Below, piece after piece: positions 33,361 through 45,390 of a stretch of DNA of 64,000 bases. Both the position numbers and the translations under genes were made by a program. The DNA is from Legionella qingyii. Lineage in GTDB: Bacteria; Pseudomonadota; Gammaproteobacteria; Legionellales; Legionellaceae. The DNA is taken from assembly GCF_003184185.1 (NCBI RefSeq), contig NZ_QHJG01000011.1:97408-161407 (forward strand). The letters run 5' to 3'. Below the pieces are notes generated by a model, which was not told the origin of the DNA, did no database searches, and saw nothing but the letters and a program-made list of their open reading frames with translations. Position 1 is the first letter of the stretch. Each line of letters starts with the position of its first letter.

Positions 33361-33756
33361 CACTTGTTTGTTGATTCATTCGCGCCTTAACATGCTGATA
33401 CCAAACATGTCGATTCGCAATGTAACCAGAAACGTCGAAATACGCGTGATCATATACCATGATTACGTCCTTCAAGTCGTAACGAACCACCATACCAAAC
33501 ATAGCAAGGTTTACGTATAAAACGATCCTTTGATAAATTCATAGTCCCACGCGCAAGTCGGTTTGTCTATCATTTATCGAAGATATTTCCGCTTCGTAAT
33601 TTCTATCAATATAGGTATAAGGACAAGTGACGCCACAAAAACGATAAATTTTAGTGTGGCAATCGCAAAAAACGCAGCATATAATACTATGACTACTGCG
33701 TAACCAAACGGGGCAACTAATAACATTTATTTGTCTTATCCGGACTTTCACTGACT
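33361..33756 (+). CDS. atpI: ATP synthase protein I
   Basis: 131 residues with GTG start at 33361 after a TAGGTG ribosome site. Four hydrophobic segments, including GGMVCIVPNAYFARKLFKYQ and VISIFLFTAVFFLLFKITPL, match the small, poorly conserved AtpI that leads proteobacterial ATP synthase operons and helps assemble the c-ring. An upstream stop in frame rules out a longer protein. It is followed by atpB after one base. Confidence 0.88.
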
Positions 33757-33757
33757 T

Positions 33758-34582
33758 TACCATAGATCGTGTTTGATGTAATTCGTAGTAAATTGCATAG
33801 AATGAATATTGCAATCACTATACTTTAACCCAAGCCCACCAAAGACCTGTAACTTAGAACTGTGAAATAAAAAGAGTTAGCAAAATCCTTATCAACAAAC
33901 GCCTAATTACATAAAACCACGTGCGTTTCACTGATGGCCGTAAGGCCCATTCAATGTCTTGAAACGACTTTAGTACGAAGTTAAACGTCTATTAGTCCAA
34001 TTTCTGACGAAGGTACCGTTTTTGTTGGATTAACCCGGTAACCGTAATTGGTAAAAAGATACCCATAAGGACTACTTGAAGTACCTATAAAATGGACATC
34101 TATATAATGGACGAGAGCGCGTTTGGCCTCCGTAGGTGATGGAATTTCAGCACGGTTGTTTGCTAAATTTGAATTGGAAACCAAATAGTGAAAGACATAA
34201 ATAAGACTAATAAAAAATGTCGTAATTCTATTTTCCACACTTTTTCAAATAGTTTCTCAACTGAAATGTCGGAAAATTAGTAGGACCTAAATATGGAAAA
34301 TTGAATGACGAGCTTCACCAACCAGAGCAACGATTTGGTTAAAGTGACCGTAATGCAAATAAACCATTGAATATACGTCCGCTTAACTATAAGTATAACT
34401 AGCGCGACAATTGGAATTTACGACGTTGAAGTAGTTGTGACCGATGACGCTGAAATCCGAGTCGTGTTAAATAAAACCGCGACCGCACCAGTTATAAGGT
34501 ATATAACCACTATTGTAACGTTCGTAAATAAAAGTACCACGATTGCTAACACATAGAATCAAACCGTGTGCTTCTAGTAATT
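33758..34582 (+). CDS. atpB: ATP synthase F0 subunit a
   Basis: 274 residues, beginning MVSSTNYIKHHLTYLTYNVS, with the first membrane helix FWTLNLDTLFFSIVLGIVVC. Length and hydrophobic profile fit subunit a, which forms the proton half-channels against the c-ring. It ends AHEDH. First structural gene of the canonical BEFHAGDC order. Confidence 0.95.
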
Positions 34583-34618
34583 GGCTAAATTAAAAGTAGG
34601 TAACATTTCCCCTATTTA

Positions 34619-34894
34619 TACGTTCGGCGATCAAATTATCGTGTTTAAGTCTCATACTGGCAACAACGCCAACGGAACAATTAACCAAACCCACGTAACC
34701 CGTGTCGCTATCCTAAACCAAACGAACCACCGTTTAAGGAACTTCCGAGTCGAGCAGTTGGTCTTTACCAAGGTTACAATGTTCATTTTTACAAGTAGCA
34801 ACGACCAGATAATCTGCGGCATTGGTACTAACCTCACCCATAGCGTAACAAGAAATGAAAGCGTTTGGGAAAGGAATCGTTGGACCCAAGAACT
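34619..34894 (+). CDS. atpE: ATP synthase F0 subunit c
   Basis: 91 residues, two helices. The polar loop region has EGSARQPEMVPMLQ, and the second helix [20 protein letters not shown] carries the proton-binding Asp (LLDAV) rather than Glu. The ribosome site is AAGGGGAT. An N-terminal extension of about ten residues compared with E. coli is visible. Strong hairpin just downstream. Confidence 0.96.
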
Positions 34895-34906
34895 ATTGTG
34901 TATTAG

Positions 34907-34923
34907 TCCCGCGGTCCGCGGGA
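34907..34923 (+). promoter_or_regulatory. GC-rich hairpin between atpE and atpF
   Basis: AGGGCGCC-A-GGCGCCCT forms a very stable stem in the 50-base atpE-atpF gap without a following T-run. It is well placed to protect the atpE 3' end or cause partial termination, which would help make the extra c-subunits the ring needs. Confidence 0.6.
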
Positions 34924-34944
34924 TTAACAATGTCCTCTATTTGT

Positions 34945-35415
34945 CACCTTTAATTAAATTGTAATTAACATGTTTACGAGCAAAAACGTCGCAAACAAAA
35001 CAAATGGTACTTCAATCATACCGGAGGTAATCGTTTCCGTTACCTTCTTGCTGTTCTGTTTTAACGACTACCAAATCGACGACGTCTTGCACCAGCTTTT
35101 CTTAATCTTGATCGAGTCGTAGCGCATTTCCTACTTAATTTTGTTCGATTCCAAGTTAGTCGTCTGTAGTAACTTTTTCGCTTATTCGCACGACGCGTTT
35201 AGTAACTTCTTCGTTTTCTTCGACGCTTCGTACTTCGCGTTTACGTTCACTTTAACCGTGTTCTCGTTAATGACGTTGTTCAGTTAGTGCGTTTTCTACT
35301 TAACGCATTTGTCCAACGTTTGAACCGTTATTGACCACGACTCTTTTAAAACTTCGCGCTTTAACTACGGTTCCATTTATGACGGAATAATCTATTGAAC
35401 TATCTTCTCTAAATT
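34945..35415 (+). CDS. atpF: ATP synthase F0 subunit b
   Basis: 156 residues, exactly the E. coli length. GTG start after ACAGGAGA. A single N-terminal membrane helix (MEINLTLIVQMLVFAAFVLF) is followed by a long charged helix that forms the peripheral stalk dimer. atpH begins one base after its stop. Confidence 0.95.
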
Positions 35416-35416
35416 T

Positions 35417-35959
35417 TACAGACTATCATGGTGGTATCGGTCTGGGATACGATTTCGTTATAAACTTATACGAAATCCCCTTTTTTTTAATCGACTCACC
35501 AGTCGTGTAAACTTTTTAGAACGTGTTCGACACGACTACGGACTTCGACTTTTCAAATAACGATTAGGTCGTTGATGACAGCGCGTCGTATAGCTCAACA
35601 ACGTACGTCGTTAGCTACGTTTCAGTTTACTTTTATTCCGTAATTTGTTAAATTAATGGAACAACCGATGTTTATTTTCTAACTATGACGATGGTCTATA
35701 AACACGTGAGATACTTCGTGTAGCACGTCTCGTTCTCTTTTGAGACACACAACTACATTCGTCAAAAAGACTAAATAGTTTACGCGTTGTTGTCGCTAAT
35801 TAGCTTAGTAATTCAGTCGCGAATGTCGCGTTCCAGAGCAATTTTTAGTCATAACTAGGAAGGAACGAACCACCTCGTTATTAAGCTCGCCCGCTAAATC
35901 AATATCTACCAAGTCAAGCACCGTTCGAATTGTTCGAGTCATGTCTTAACCGGCGTATT
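35417..35959 (+). CDS. atpH: ATP synthase F1 subunit delta
   Basis: 180 residues starting MSDSTTIARPYAKAI, the usual delta N-terminus, which binds the top of the alpha/beta hexamer and connects it to subunit b. It ends LTELAA. It is tightly packed between atpF and atpA. Confidence 0.95.
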
Positions 35960-35976
35960 AAATCTCCTATCAAAGG

Positions 35977-37530
35977 TACAGTCTTGTTCATCGCAATTTA
36001 GGAAGACTTTAGTCACTTAATTAGTCTTTCTTTTATCTTGTGAAATCACATCATAGACTCAGTGCGTTACTTCCATGATAACAGTCAAACTTTCTGCCAC
36101 AACACTCGAACGTACCGGAACTTCTACGTTACCGACCACTTTACTAACTTAAAGGTCCGCCTTAAATACCAGACCGAGAATTGGAACTTTCTCTGAGCCA
36201 TCCGCGCCAACAAGAACCACTAATAAGATGAAATCGACTTCCAGTTTTTCCATTTACATGACCGGCATAAGAACTTCAAGGTCAACCCTTTCCTGAAAAT
36301 CCGGCCCAACAACTACGAAATCCATTAGGTTAACTACCATTTCCGGGTTAGCTACGTCGTCCGTACCGAGGGTAACTTTTTCAACGAGGACCACAATAAC
36401 GTGCATTTAGTCATCTGGTTGGTCATGTTTGTCCTAATTTTCGTTAGCTGCGTTACTAAGGTCAACCTGCACCTGTCGCACTCGAGTAGTAACCACTGGC
36501 AGTTTGTCCTTTTTGTCGTTAGCGTTAACTACGCTAATAATTGGTCTTTCCGTGCCCACAATTCACACAAATACATCGTCAGCCTGTTTTTCGAAGTAGA
36601 CACCGTCGTTATCATGCATTCGAACTTCTCGTACCACGAAATCTTGTATGGTAGCAGCATCAACGGCCACGTAGACTGAGTCGACGTAATGTTAAGTAGC
36701 GTGGGATACGGCCTACGTGGTACCCACTTATGAAGTACCTCGCGCCACTTCTACGTAATTAGCATATACTACTGAATTGATTTGTCCGAACCCGAATAGC
36801 TGTTTAAAGTAATAATAATTCTTCTGGTGGACCGGCACTTCGTATAGGACCACTATAAAAGATAAACGTAAGTGCGAACGATCTTTCTCGTCGTGCTTAG
36901 TTACGACTACTTCATCTTTTTAATTGATTACCGCTTCAATTTCCTTTTTGTCCTAGTAACTGACGGAATGGCTAATAACTTTGTGTTCGACCACTGCATA
37001 GTCGTAAGCAAGGTTGATTGCATTAAAGCTAATGACTGCCAGTCTAAAAGGAACTACAACTAAATAAATTGAGTCCACATTCTGGTCGCTAATTGAGGCC
37101 AGAAAGACATAGTGCCCAACCACCACGACGTGTTTGTTTTTAGTACTTTTTCGACCCACCACCATGAGCAAACCGTGACCGAGTTAAGGCGCTTAACCTT
37201 CGCAAGAGAGTTAAACGAAGTCTGGAACTACTACGTTGAGCATTTGTCAATCTCGCGCCAGTCGCGTAATGACTCAACTACTTTGTTTTTGTTATAAGAG
37301 GTAATAGACAACGTCTTTACCCATGCCGTAACAAACAACAACTTTTTCCAATAAACCTACTACATGGCCATTCACTTCAACGACGTAAACTTCGCAGTAA
37401 CGTACTGATATACGCATGGAGTGTAGGACTAGATGATGTTGACTAGTTACTTCGCCCGCGAATGCTATTACTGTAACTTCGTTTTAACTTTTTTCGACAT
37501 CTCCTGAAATTTGCATGCCGTTCAACCATT
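35977..37530 (+). CDS. atpA: ATP synthase F1 subunit alpha
   Basis: 517 residues. It begins SEQVALNPSEISELIRKKIE, with the Walker A loop GDRQTGKT at residues 173-180, and ends EDFKRTASW. It forms the noncatalytic nucleotide sites alternating with beta subunits. The ribosome site is AGAGGA, 17 bases after atpH. Confidence 0.97.
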
Positions 37531-37554
37531 CAGTTAAATTCCGCTTCACTATAA

Positions 37555-38421
37555 TACCGACCTCGTTTTCTTTAGGCAAGCTTTTAAAGCTCATAATTAT
37601 TCTGGGCTTTCTAATGAGCACGCTACCTTTACCACCGTCGTTCGTTTTACGCATTTTGAGTCCTTTCTTACGCGCGTAGATTTGGAATACGGTCATTCTA
37701 GATGCCACATCATTTTGTATAACGAGCACGAGTAAGTCTCATGTCTGTAGGCAAATACTGGGTAGCGCTCCAATTGGCATAACCAGATTAGCAACAGTGA
37801 TGTCTAGCGCCAGATACGCCACCAAATTTGCATTTGAACGACGCTCTCTGTTAAGCGTGATAAGCATTGACCTTTCTCGTTCCGTTTCTCCAACTATAAC
37901 GACAATAGCCGGCATTCCCTGTTCGTAAAAAATTTGCGCAACCGTCATTACAAGAACCGAGTTTTCTGGTAGATCCACTATGCGGTTCATATTTTCTGGA
38001 ATAGCCATAGCAATTTCAGTACGAACTACGCAAATTATTACCGTGGTAGCTACGTAACGTGCAACATATATTGCTTAAACAATTGTGGTACTGAGTCTTC
38101 GGATACCACTTTGTTAATGATGGTAACGGTTTTAGTCTTCTTCTGTCGTGTTGTTACCCCGTAGTAACCCTGATGTAGATGCTTGGACTACGATTCCTTA
38201 ACGACCTATTAGAAAATCTTGCAATATAGCTTAACGTCTAAATGGTTCGTCATCAACTTTTATAACGAACACTTGTTCGCCGATTTTACTAACGTTACTT
38301 TTTACGTTGACTATTACGGCCACTAAACTAATTTCTTAAAGTTAACCGAATATTGTTTCGAGCTGTTCGACGTTAATGAGTTCTCAATCGTCTCTAACAG
38401 CCACCGCGTCGGCGAAATATT
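37555..38421 (+). CDS. atpG: ATP synthase F1 subunit gamma
   Basis: 288 residues, start MAGAKEIRSKISSIN and end VGGAAAL, typical of the central rotor shaft. The 24-base gap to atpA holds a weak AAGG ribosome site. Normal length with no frameshift. Confidence 0.96.
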
Positions 38422-38432
38422 CTCCCATATTT

Positions 38433-39809
38433 TACTCGAATCCTTGACATCATCTTTAATAACCGCGCCAACACCTACACCTTAAGGGGGCACTATTACA
38501 GGGATTTTAGTTACTACGTAACTTTGAACAACTACCACTAAACCAAAAGCTTCATGTCGTTGTCGACCCACTACCACATCAAGCATGATAACGTTACCCT
38601 TGTTGGCTTCCTGAATTCGCACCAAATTTTCGACTTTTATGTCGATTAGGATAAGTTCATGGACAACCATTTTTTTGGGACCCAGCTTAATACCTACAAA
38701 ACCCAGCAGGACAACTACTACGTCCGGGTTAGCCACGTCTTCTCGTAACCAGATAAGTAGCGTTCGGTGGTTCAATGCTTCTTGTTCGTCCGTCAGTTCT
38801 TAACGAACTCTGGCCATAATTTCAATAACTGAACGAGACAGGAAAACGATTTCCCCCATTTCAGCCTGACAAGCCACCACGGCCACACCCGTTCTGACAC
38901 TTATACTACCTCAATTAAGCTTTGTAGCGCTAACTCGTATCGCCTATGAGACATAAACGCCCACAACCACTCGCATGAGCACTTCCTTTACTGAAGATAG
39001 TACTTTACTTTCTGAGTTTACATAACCTATTTCATAGTAACCAAATACCGGTTTACTTACTCGGTGGTCCATTGGCAAATGCTCAACGTAATTGACCGAA
39101 CTGGTACCGACTTTTTAAGGCACTACTTCCGGCACTGCATAATGATAAGTAACTGTTATAGATAGCTATATGGAACCGTCCCCAACTTCATAGTCGAGAC
39201 AATCCAGCATACGGGAGACGACACCCAATAGTTGGTTGTGAACGACTTCTTTACCCATACAACGTTCTTGCATAATGAAGATGATTCTGACCAAGATAAT
39301 GAAGTTAAGTTCGTCATATGCATGGACGACTGCTAAATTGACTGGGCAGTGGTCGTTGATGCAAACGAGTGAACCTACGATGGCAACATAACAGCGCTGT
39401 TTAACGACTTGATCCTTAGATAGGACGCCATCTAGGAGACCTAAGATGAAGAGCTGTTAATCTAGGTGATTAACAACCTGTTCTCGTGATGCTATGTCGT
39501 GCAGCACATGTTGTTTGTAATGTTGCGATATTTCTTAATTTTCTGTAATAACGCTAAGAACCATACCTGCTTAATAGACTTCTTCTATTTGCACAACAAT
39601 GGGCACGCGCATTTTAGGTTTCTAAGAATAGAGTTGGTAAGAAGCAACGACTTCATAAATGACCAAGAGGTCCTTTTATGCATAGCAATTTTCTATGCTA
39701 ATTTCCGAAGGTTCCATAAGAGCGGCCACTTATGCTACTAAATGGACTCGTCCGTAAGATATACCAACCATCGTAACTCCTTCGCCAACGATTTCGATTC
39801 TGGAACACT
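38433..39809 (+). CDS. atpD: ATP synthase F1 subunit beta
   Basis: 458 residues, beginning MSLGTVVEI. The catalytic P-loop GGAGVGKTV is present, and the protein ends SIEEAVAKAKTL. This is the catalytic subunit. It is eleven bases after atpG, with a GAGGG ribosome site. Confidence 0.97.
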
Positions 39810-39820
39810 CCATCCGTTTA

Positions 39821-40243
39821 TACTGATCTTGTTGCGTGAATCTATAACAATCACGACTTGTACTTTATAAGAGACCAAATCATCTTTACCATCACCGATG
39901 TCCTCTTAATCCGCTTTATCCATAATGTCGGCCAGTACGTGGAAACGAATGTTAAGATTTCGGTCCGCTTCACTCTTAATGAAACAGACCACCGGTGGTT
40001 CTTTAAATGATACAAGTTCCACCTTACGACCTTTATGTTGGATTGACACACTGATAAGAACGTCTACACCAACTTGCTCGACTCGTAGAACTACTTCGGC
40101 GACAAGACCGACGATTTCGAGTTCGACTCCGCCGTTACCGCTCATTTCCGCCACTTTACCTAATAAGACAACGACGACGGCTTGATCGAGCTCGACAACG
40201 TGTTTAAGCGCGATAAGTTTTTCAATCTTTCAGTTAATTTATC
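39821..40243 (+). CDS. atpC: ATP synthase F1 subunit epsilon
   Basis: 140 residues. MTRTTHLDIVSAEHEIFSGL is the usual start of the beta-sandwich domain, and the C-terminal helices end AIQKVRKSIK. It couples rotation and inhibits hydrolysis. Last gene of the operon, followed by a strong terminator. Confidence 0.96.
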
Positions 40244-40268
40244 ATAGTTGAGGTTAGAAATTACAAGG

Positions 40269-40302
40269 GGAGGGAAAAACACGTTCTCCCTCCGCTAAAA
40301 AA
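40269..40302 (+). terminator. Rho-independent terminator of the atp operon
   Basis: CCTCCCT/AGGGAGG stem with an 11-base loop is followed by CGATTTTTT, 26 bases after atpC. It also separates the operon from the convergent GGDEF gene. Confidence 0.88.
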
Positions 40303-40355
40303 TTTAGCGACATTTATATTGACCACTTTAATTGGCTTCTAAAATTATTTATAGC

Positions 40356-42527
40356 AATAAACCAAAACAGTGAAAACTACGACCTTGAGAGAAATTGTCA
40401 AACCTATAGTCTTATATTTTGCTGGACTAAAGCAGGTAATAAAAAACGCTTTATATCACGGAATAGCCGACGAAGTTACTCAAGTTGGTCCCACACTGGT
40501 ACGAGGCCCATCCTTCTTTAAGGTTAGCTTTACCAATACCCCGGTTGGACAACCCGCGGTATAGAATAAAAATTGTACCTATGGCTTAAGGACTACGATA
40601 GCCGTGCGAGAAATTATCTAAAACCTAGACGTAACTTCTTATGCTACTGTTTAAGAAGGGGCGGCATAGAGCTACGGTATAGAAGTTACGCATATAGTAG
40701 GACGTTATGAAACGGATGAAGAAAGTTTTGTTGCAGAGGTCGTAGCACGGGTTTTCATAGTAATTAGGCAAATTTTACCAGGTTTAGATCGTAGTTTTAA
40801 CTTTCTCCCTCAAAACGTGCAAGACGAACTACTTCAACAAATTTATCTTTCAGAAGATTTATTGCTGCTAATATGTTTGGCCAATTACCTAGAGCCTAAC
40901 TAACCATCGCGTCTAAAAGGGAATCTGCATGTAATCGTATCCGGTTTCGCTAATTAAGGCTCTTACGTCACTAGTTCTCATCTACTAGTAGTCTTATGTT
41001 ACATCACAGAAGAACCAAGTAGAGTTCTTTATTGTTAGGTATTTATAGTAAAACGCGGTAATCTCCATGTGTTACTCTGCGACAGCAAACAAATAGTCGT
41101 TAAAATTATACTAGTGTTTAATTTAGTACTACGCTTCCCGAATAACATACTTATACTGGATCCGCTTACCGGGTTGTCACAAGTCCGCACTTTGACCGAA
41201 GAACACCCCACCCTAGTGGGGTCCTCCGATGTGAAAGTTTTATTAAAAAACTGCCTACGTCGTGTATATTTATTGGTAAACGTTTTAATTCGCGCGCAAC
41301 TGTTATAAACCATTGATGTAATAAATTAAGAAGCTCACAAGGTGTTCGTTCATTATACAGCGAGTAAAGTTGTTCGTCACATTAAACGAATAAAAATAGA
41401 AAATTACGAACGTCCGGGAATAATTCCAAACATAAATTTAGGAAATCGAGCAGAACGAGAAAGTGGTTAAATCATTATAATGCTTGTTATACATGGCGAG
41501 GAAAATGAAGTAATAAATATAACTATTACTCCGAACTCGACTGGAGTATCTGTAAAGCAAGGAATAACTAGAGGTTAAGCTGCAATAAATGTTTAAGGAG
41601 TGGCAAATCTCTAAAAAGGGTATTAAGGTATATCCCAGATAAACTTGGCCAATGTAGTCGTTTACGAAGAAGTTCGCCGTAAGGATACCATTAACTAAAC
41701 CACTTATACGCCGCTTTGAGTGCTACCATACGAAGTAATTTCTAATATTTAGCTGTAAGTGATAAATGTCGTCGTTAGTATAGTGAACGTGAAAGCTCTT
41801 ACGAAACATTAACATAAAGTTATAAATAAGATGCGGCGAGTCGAAAATCTGACGAACGGTTGAGTATTAAAGGATTATCTTTTCGACGTTAATTCGGTCA
41901 GTCCGAGTGTTACGACGGATACTACTAATAGTTTGATCTAAATACTCGCAACGAATGATGTTAAACTAAAGCGAGTAAGTTGTTATGGTAAAGTTGACGT
42001 AACTAAAGCAGCGGTTCCGGAGAATGAACTAGACTATAAAGAACAGGAAATACTTGATTCTAGTCCCGAAGGACCCTTGAATTCGATAACACGTAAAACT
42101 TAACTTAATGAAGTAAATAATAAAAGTCAGAGACTAAGTGATTTAGTTATTTCACCCATTGTGCAAGTACAACGACTCCTAATAGATACCAATTAACGTC
42201 GTCCAGCAACTAAACAAGTCTATCAAGAAAACAGTGCCAAAACTACATAAGTTCCATGTCTAATAGCAACCATTATTCTATCGGGGCAACTACGCTAAGT
42301 TATAGTTGATGTCACATTTCATGAAACAGACATCGAACTCAATGAACTATTGATGCCCAGTGGGTAAATAATCTGAGATGTTCTAGAGCTTGGACAAACA
42401 TACTTATTTACGACTATTACTCATGGTATTATTTGCGGCCATACCTTTAATGCATTTCTTACATGAATGAATCCGCTCTTAATGACATTCATAGATCCCT
42501 TGCCGAACTTGAGCAGAAAAGTAGGTA
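40356..42527 (-). CDS. CHASE3-PAS-GAF diguanylate cyclase (GGDEF)
   Basis: 723 residues. Membrane helix 1 (about 20-40, ILYVISIPAFIMVLIIISIY) and helix 2 (about 197-218, SLIIIIGSIVSLTGLIAAF) flank a helical CHASE3-like periplasmic sensor. A PAS domain follows from about 237 (EIQLQSILESASDMIAAVNS), then GAF from about 383 and GGDEF from about 535. The catalytic motif is GGEEF at 622-626. The RxxD inhibitory site (RIED, 613-616) lies five residues upstream, so the cyclase should be active and feedback-inhibited by c-di-GMP. There is no EAL domain. It is divergent from parC and convergent with the atp operon. The signal sensed is unknown. Confidence 0.93.
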
Positions 42528-42905
42528 ATCAACTTGAGGCATCAGGAAATAATCCTACGTATAATTATGTTAATATATAATAAATAAAACAAACGACACC
42601 TACCCTTGCTTTTACTCCGTACCCATACCCAGATTTTACTTAAAAACACAATAAATGTTGTTGAATAAGCTTTATACGATACTATTATGTGTTCCAATAG
42701 GTGTCCACTAGTCTATAAATTTTTTGGTTTCTAAAATTTTTTATTAATTAATAGTTAACCAATTTAAATAATATGACGCAACTAATCTTTTTATATGTTT
42801 CAATAAGTGTTACATATCCATCAAATAGATAGATGGTCTTGTAGGTTAAACAACTTTTATGAAACGTTGTTTCATAGGATCACCAATTTATTGCTATATT
42901 TTGAG
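42528..42905. promoter_or_regulatory. AT-rich divergent region with DnaA boxes upstream of parC
   Basis: 378 bases between the GGDEF gene and parC. The corrected strand has a perfect TTATCCACA at 42696-42704 and a TTATTCACA variant at 42802-42810, with very AT-rich DNA between them. It must contain both promoters. The boxes suggest DnaA binding here, either as transcriptional control of parC or as a DnaA-titrating or reactivating site away from oriC. Confidence 0.55.
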
Positions 42906-45158
42906 TACTTATTTCTTCGTTACTTAGTTCATTGTCTTGCTTTTGGTAATTGACTTAAATGGCTTTTCCGAATAGAACTAATAAGTTACATACAGTAAAA
43001 CCTGTCTCGGAATGGTGTATAACGTCTACCTAATTTTGGACAAGTCGCTGCGTAATAAATACGTTACAGACTTGACCCAAACTTTCGTTGGCGGTTTATG
43101 TTTTTTAGTCGTGCATGGCAACCCCTACATAACCCATTTAAGGTAGGTGTACCACTGTCACGGACAATACTTCGGTACCATAATTACCGCGTCGGTAAAA
43201 GCATGGCAATAGGGAAACAGCTACCGGTTCCTTTGACCCCAAGAGGACTACTAGGATTTAGGAAACGGCGTTACGCAATATGCCTTCGAGCCAATAGCGG
43301 AATACGCCTTCAAAATGAAAGTCTCAATAATGTTCCATGCCATCTAACCCAACTGTTAAAACTACCTTGCGATGTTCTTGGCCGTAATAATGGTCGTGCG
43401 AACGGCTTATAGAATAATTTACCACGTTGTCCATAACGACACCCATACCGAAGTCTATAAAACGGGGTATTAAACTGGCTCCACCGATTACGAACACAAG
43501 TAAATAACCTATTAGGCGTGCGTCTAAATTGGCGTTACTGGGTTATATAGTTTCCGGGACTAAAAGGCTGGCTTCGTCTTTAGTAATGAGGCGGTGTTCG
43601 GTATCGCTCATACATACGCTGTCCATTACCAAGTTAATTTTACGCACGACAAATATCAGTCCTTTTTGTTTTATATCAGTAGTGCCGAAACGGGATAGTC
43701 CAAAGACCACGGTTCCATTATCTCGTTTAGCGCAATGTCTACGTCGTCTTTTTTGAAGGATACCACCTCCTAAATGCACTACTTAGGCTAGTACTTGTAG
43801 GATGCGCTGACCAATAATAAGGTGCAAGTTTGGCTCAGCTACGGCTTCCTAACTACAGTGTAAATAAACGTTGGTGTCTAAACCTTGCATCAATAGCTCA
43901 ATTAAAATTATACTATCCCGAGCTACCGTCTGGTTCTCATTTTTTAAACGACCTATAAGACTGGCTTACCAACAGAATAGCTAATTGTCATCACTTCGCT
44001 GCTAACCTTATAGCAAACCGTTTTCACGAGCTAGCATAAGTACAAGAACTTCCGAATGACTATCGAATAGACTTGTAGCTACTTCAGTAGCGGTAGTAAG
44101 CACTTGTACTCGTCGGGTTCGTCCCTAATTACCGAGCAAAATTGGAGTCACTAGCGGTCCGTCTTCGGTAAAATCTTTACTTTAACGCAGTAAATCGCTT
44201 TGACCTTCTCTATTTCTATGCACCGCTTGACCTACTCGAAACACGACTCGCTCTATTGGACGTTTTATAAAATCGGAGTCTCGTTGCTAATTTTTGAAAC
44301 TAATTTCTTCTTTAATAATCTCTGTCCCTACTCAAACCGCTACGTGCAGCAAGTGGTTAATAACACGCTGTTCTTAGTGTTCGTAATTTTCTTCTCCTAT
44401 AAAATGGATTACTCGGTTAATGCCATCACGAGAGATTTTTTCCGACCCACTCTCGGCGATTTCCAATACTACATTAGCCTTCGCTCAACTCGATATTTCG
44501 ACCACTACTTAAATTCCGAGTCCGGTACCGTGCAAGTTTAGTTGTTCAGGAGAAAAAGCTATCGCTCCCGTTTCAAATAAGAAACGGCCCCGTACAAAAC
44601 GGTAGTCGAGCTCCTGTCCCACTTGGGAACTGACCCTTCGAATTAGGCCGACTTCCTCGTGAGAAACTTCGCCATCAACCGCCACTTCGCCTCGTCAACC
44701 ACAATAACCGTACACTACGCCCTATACCAAAATAGCGATTCTAACTACTAGAAATGCATTTTTTAGCGTTGCCGTTCCGGACATAGTTCAACGGACTTAG
44801 GTCGGTTTAAAATAGTGGCGCGCATGAAGGATTTGTACTCCTCAACAAACAACGCACACGTTGTTCACGACCGGCTAATGAATAAAAAAGGCGCTTTCTT
44901 CATGGACTCAATAGAGCACCTTTCCCTTTATTTAATTAGTCATAAGGACGACGCTTTCGGCGTAGTGCACTTCTCATACACTAACTGAACGTTCACGAAA
45001 GGCGTCTACTAAGGGAGTGTCACGTACGCCCATTTGCAGTAAAATGGAACTTTCCACGGCTAGACCTCGTAATATTTCCTCTCGCGCCTGCTGCTCCATT
45101 AGCTAACGGTGCACCGAACGTTTTACACTGGGTTAACGTTCAATTATGGGGTCTTATT
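42906..45158 (+). CDS. parC: DNA topoisomerase IV subunit A
   Basis: 750 residues. TEKAYLDYSMYVILDRALPH, then IADGLKPVQRR, is the ParC N-terminus. The quinolone-resistance region reads HPHGDSACYEAM, keeping the wild-type Ser and Glu. The catalytic tyrosine is Tyr125 in FAAMRYTEARLSP. The end is GLQNVTQLQVNTPE. With ParE it decatenates daughter chromosomes. A later ATG at 42921 is an alternative start. parE is not adjacent. Confidence 0.97.
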
Positions 45159-45171
45159 AGATATTTAATCT

Positions 45172-45243
45172 AACATCGGACCCCACTTCAGTAGCGTCTT
45201 TGGCCCATCACTTAAGAGTCCAAGATGACGCGACGTAGGTCCG
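45172..45243. repeat. Palindromic TGTAGCCTGGG repeat after parC
   Basis: TTGTAGCCTGGGGTGAAG...ACCGGGTAG and the inverted GGTTCTACTGCGCTGCATCCAGGC make a degenerate copy of the 29062-29145 element. It lies directly after the parC stop codon and may terminate it. The rest of 45159-45390 is noncoding. Confidence 0.7.
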
Positions 45244-45390
45244 TTTATTACCACTAAGGTAGCAAATTAGCTACCCTAAATGCGATTACTAGACAATTTA
45301 TTAAGTATCATCACTATTTCACGAACTTCGTTATTCGATTACACTAAAGGTTATTACCTTTTATCAAATCTATCCCTTCAGAATCGTGGG

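Noticed and set aside
34581..34964. 127-codon frame over the ATP synthase c-subunit region
   Set aside because: Shadow of atpE. The complemented reading gives a complete, canonical subunit c.
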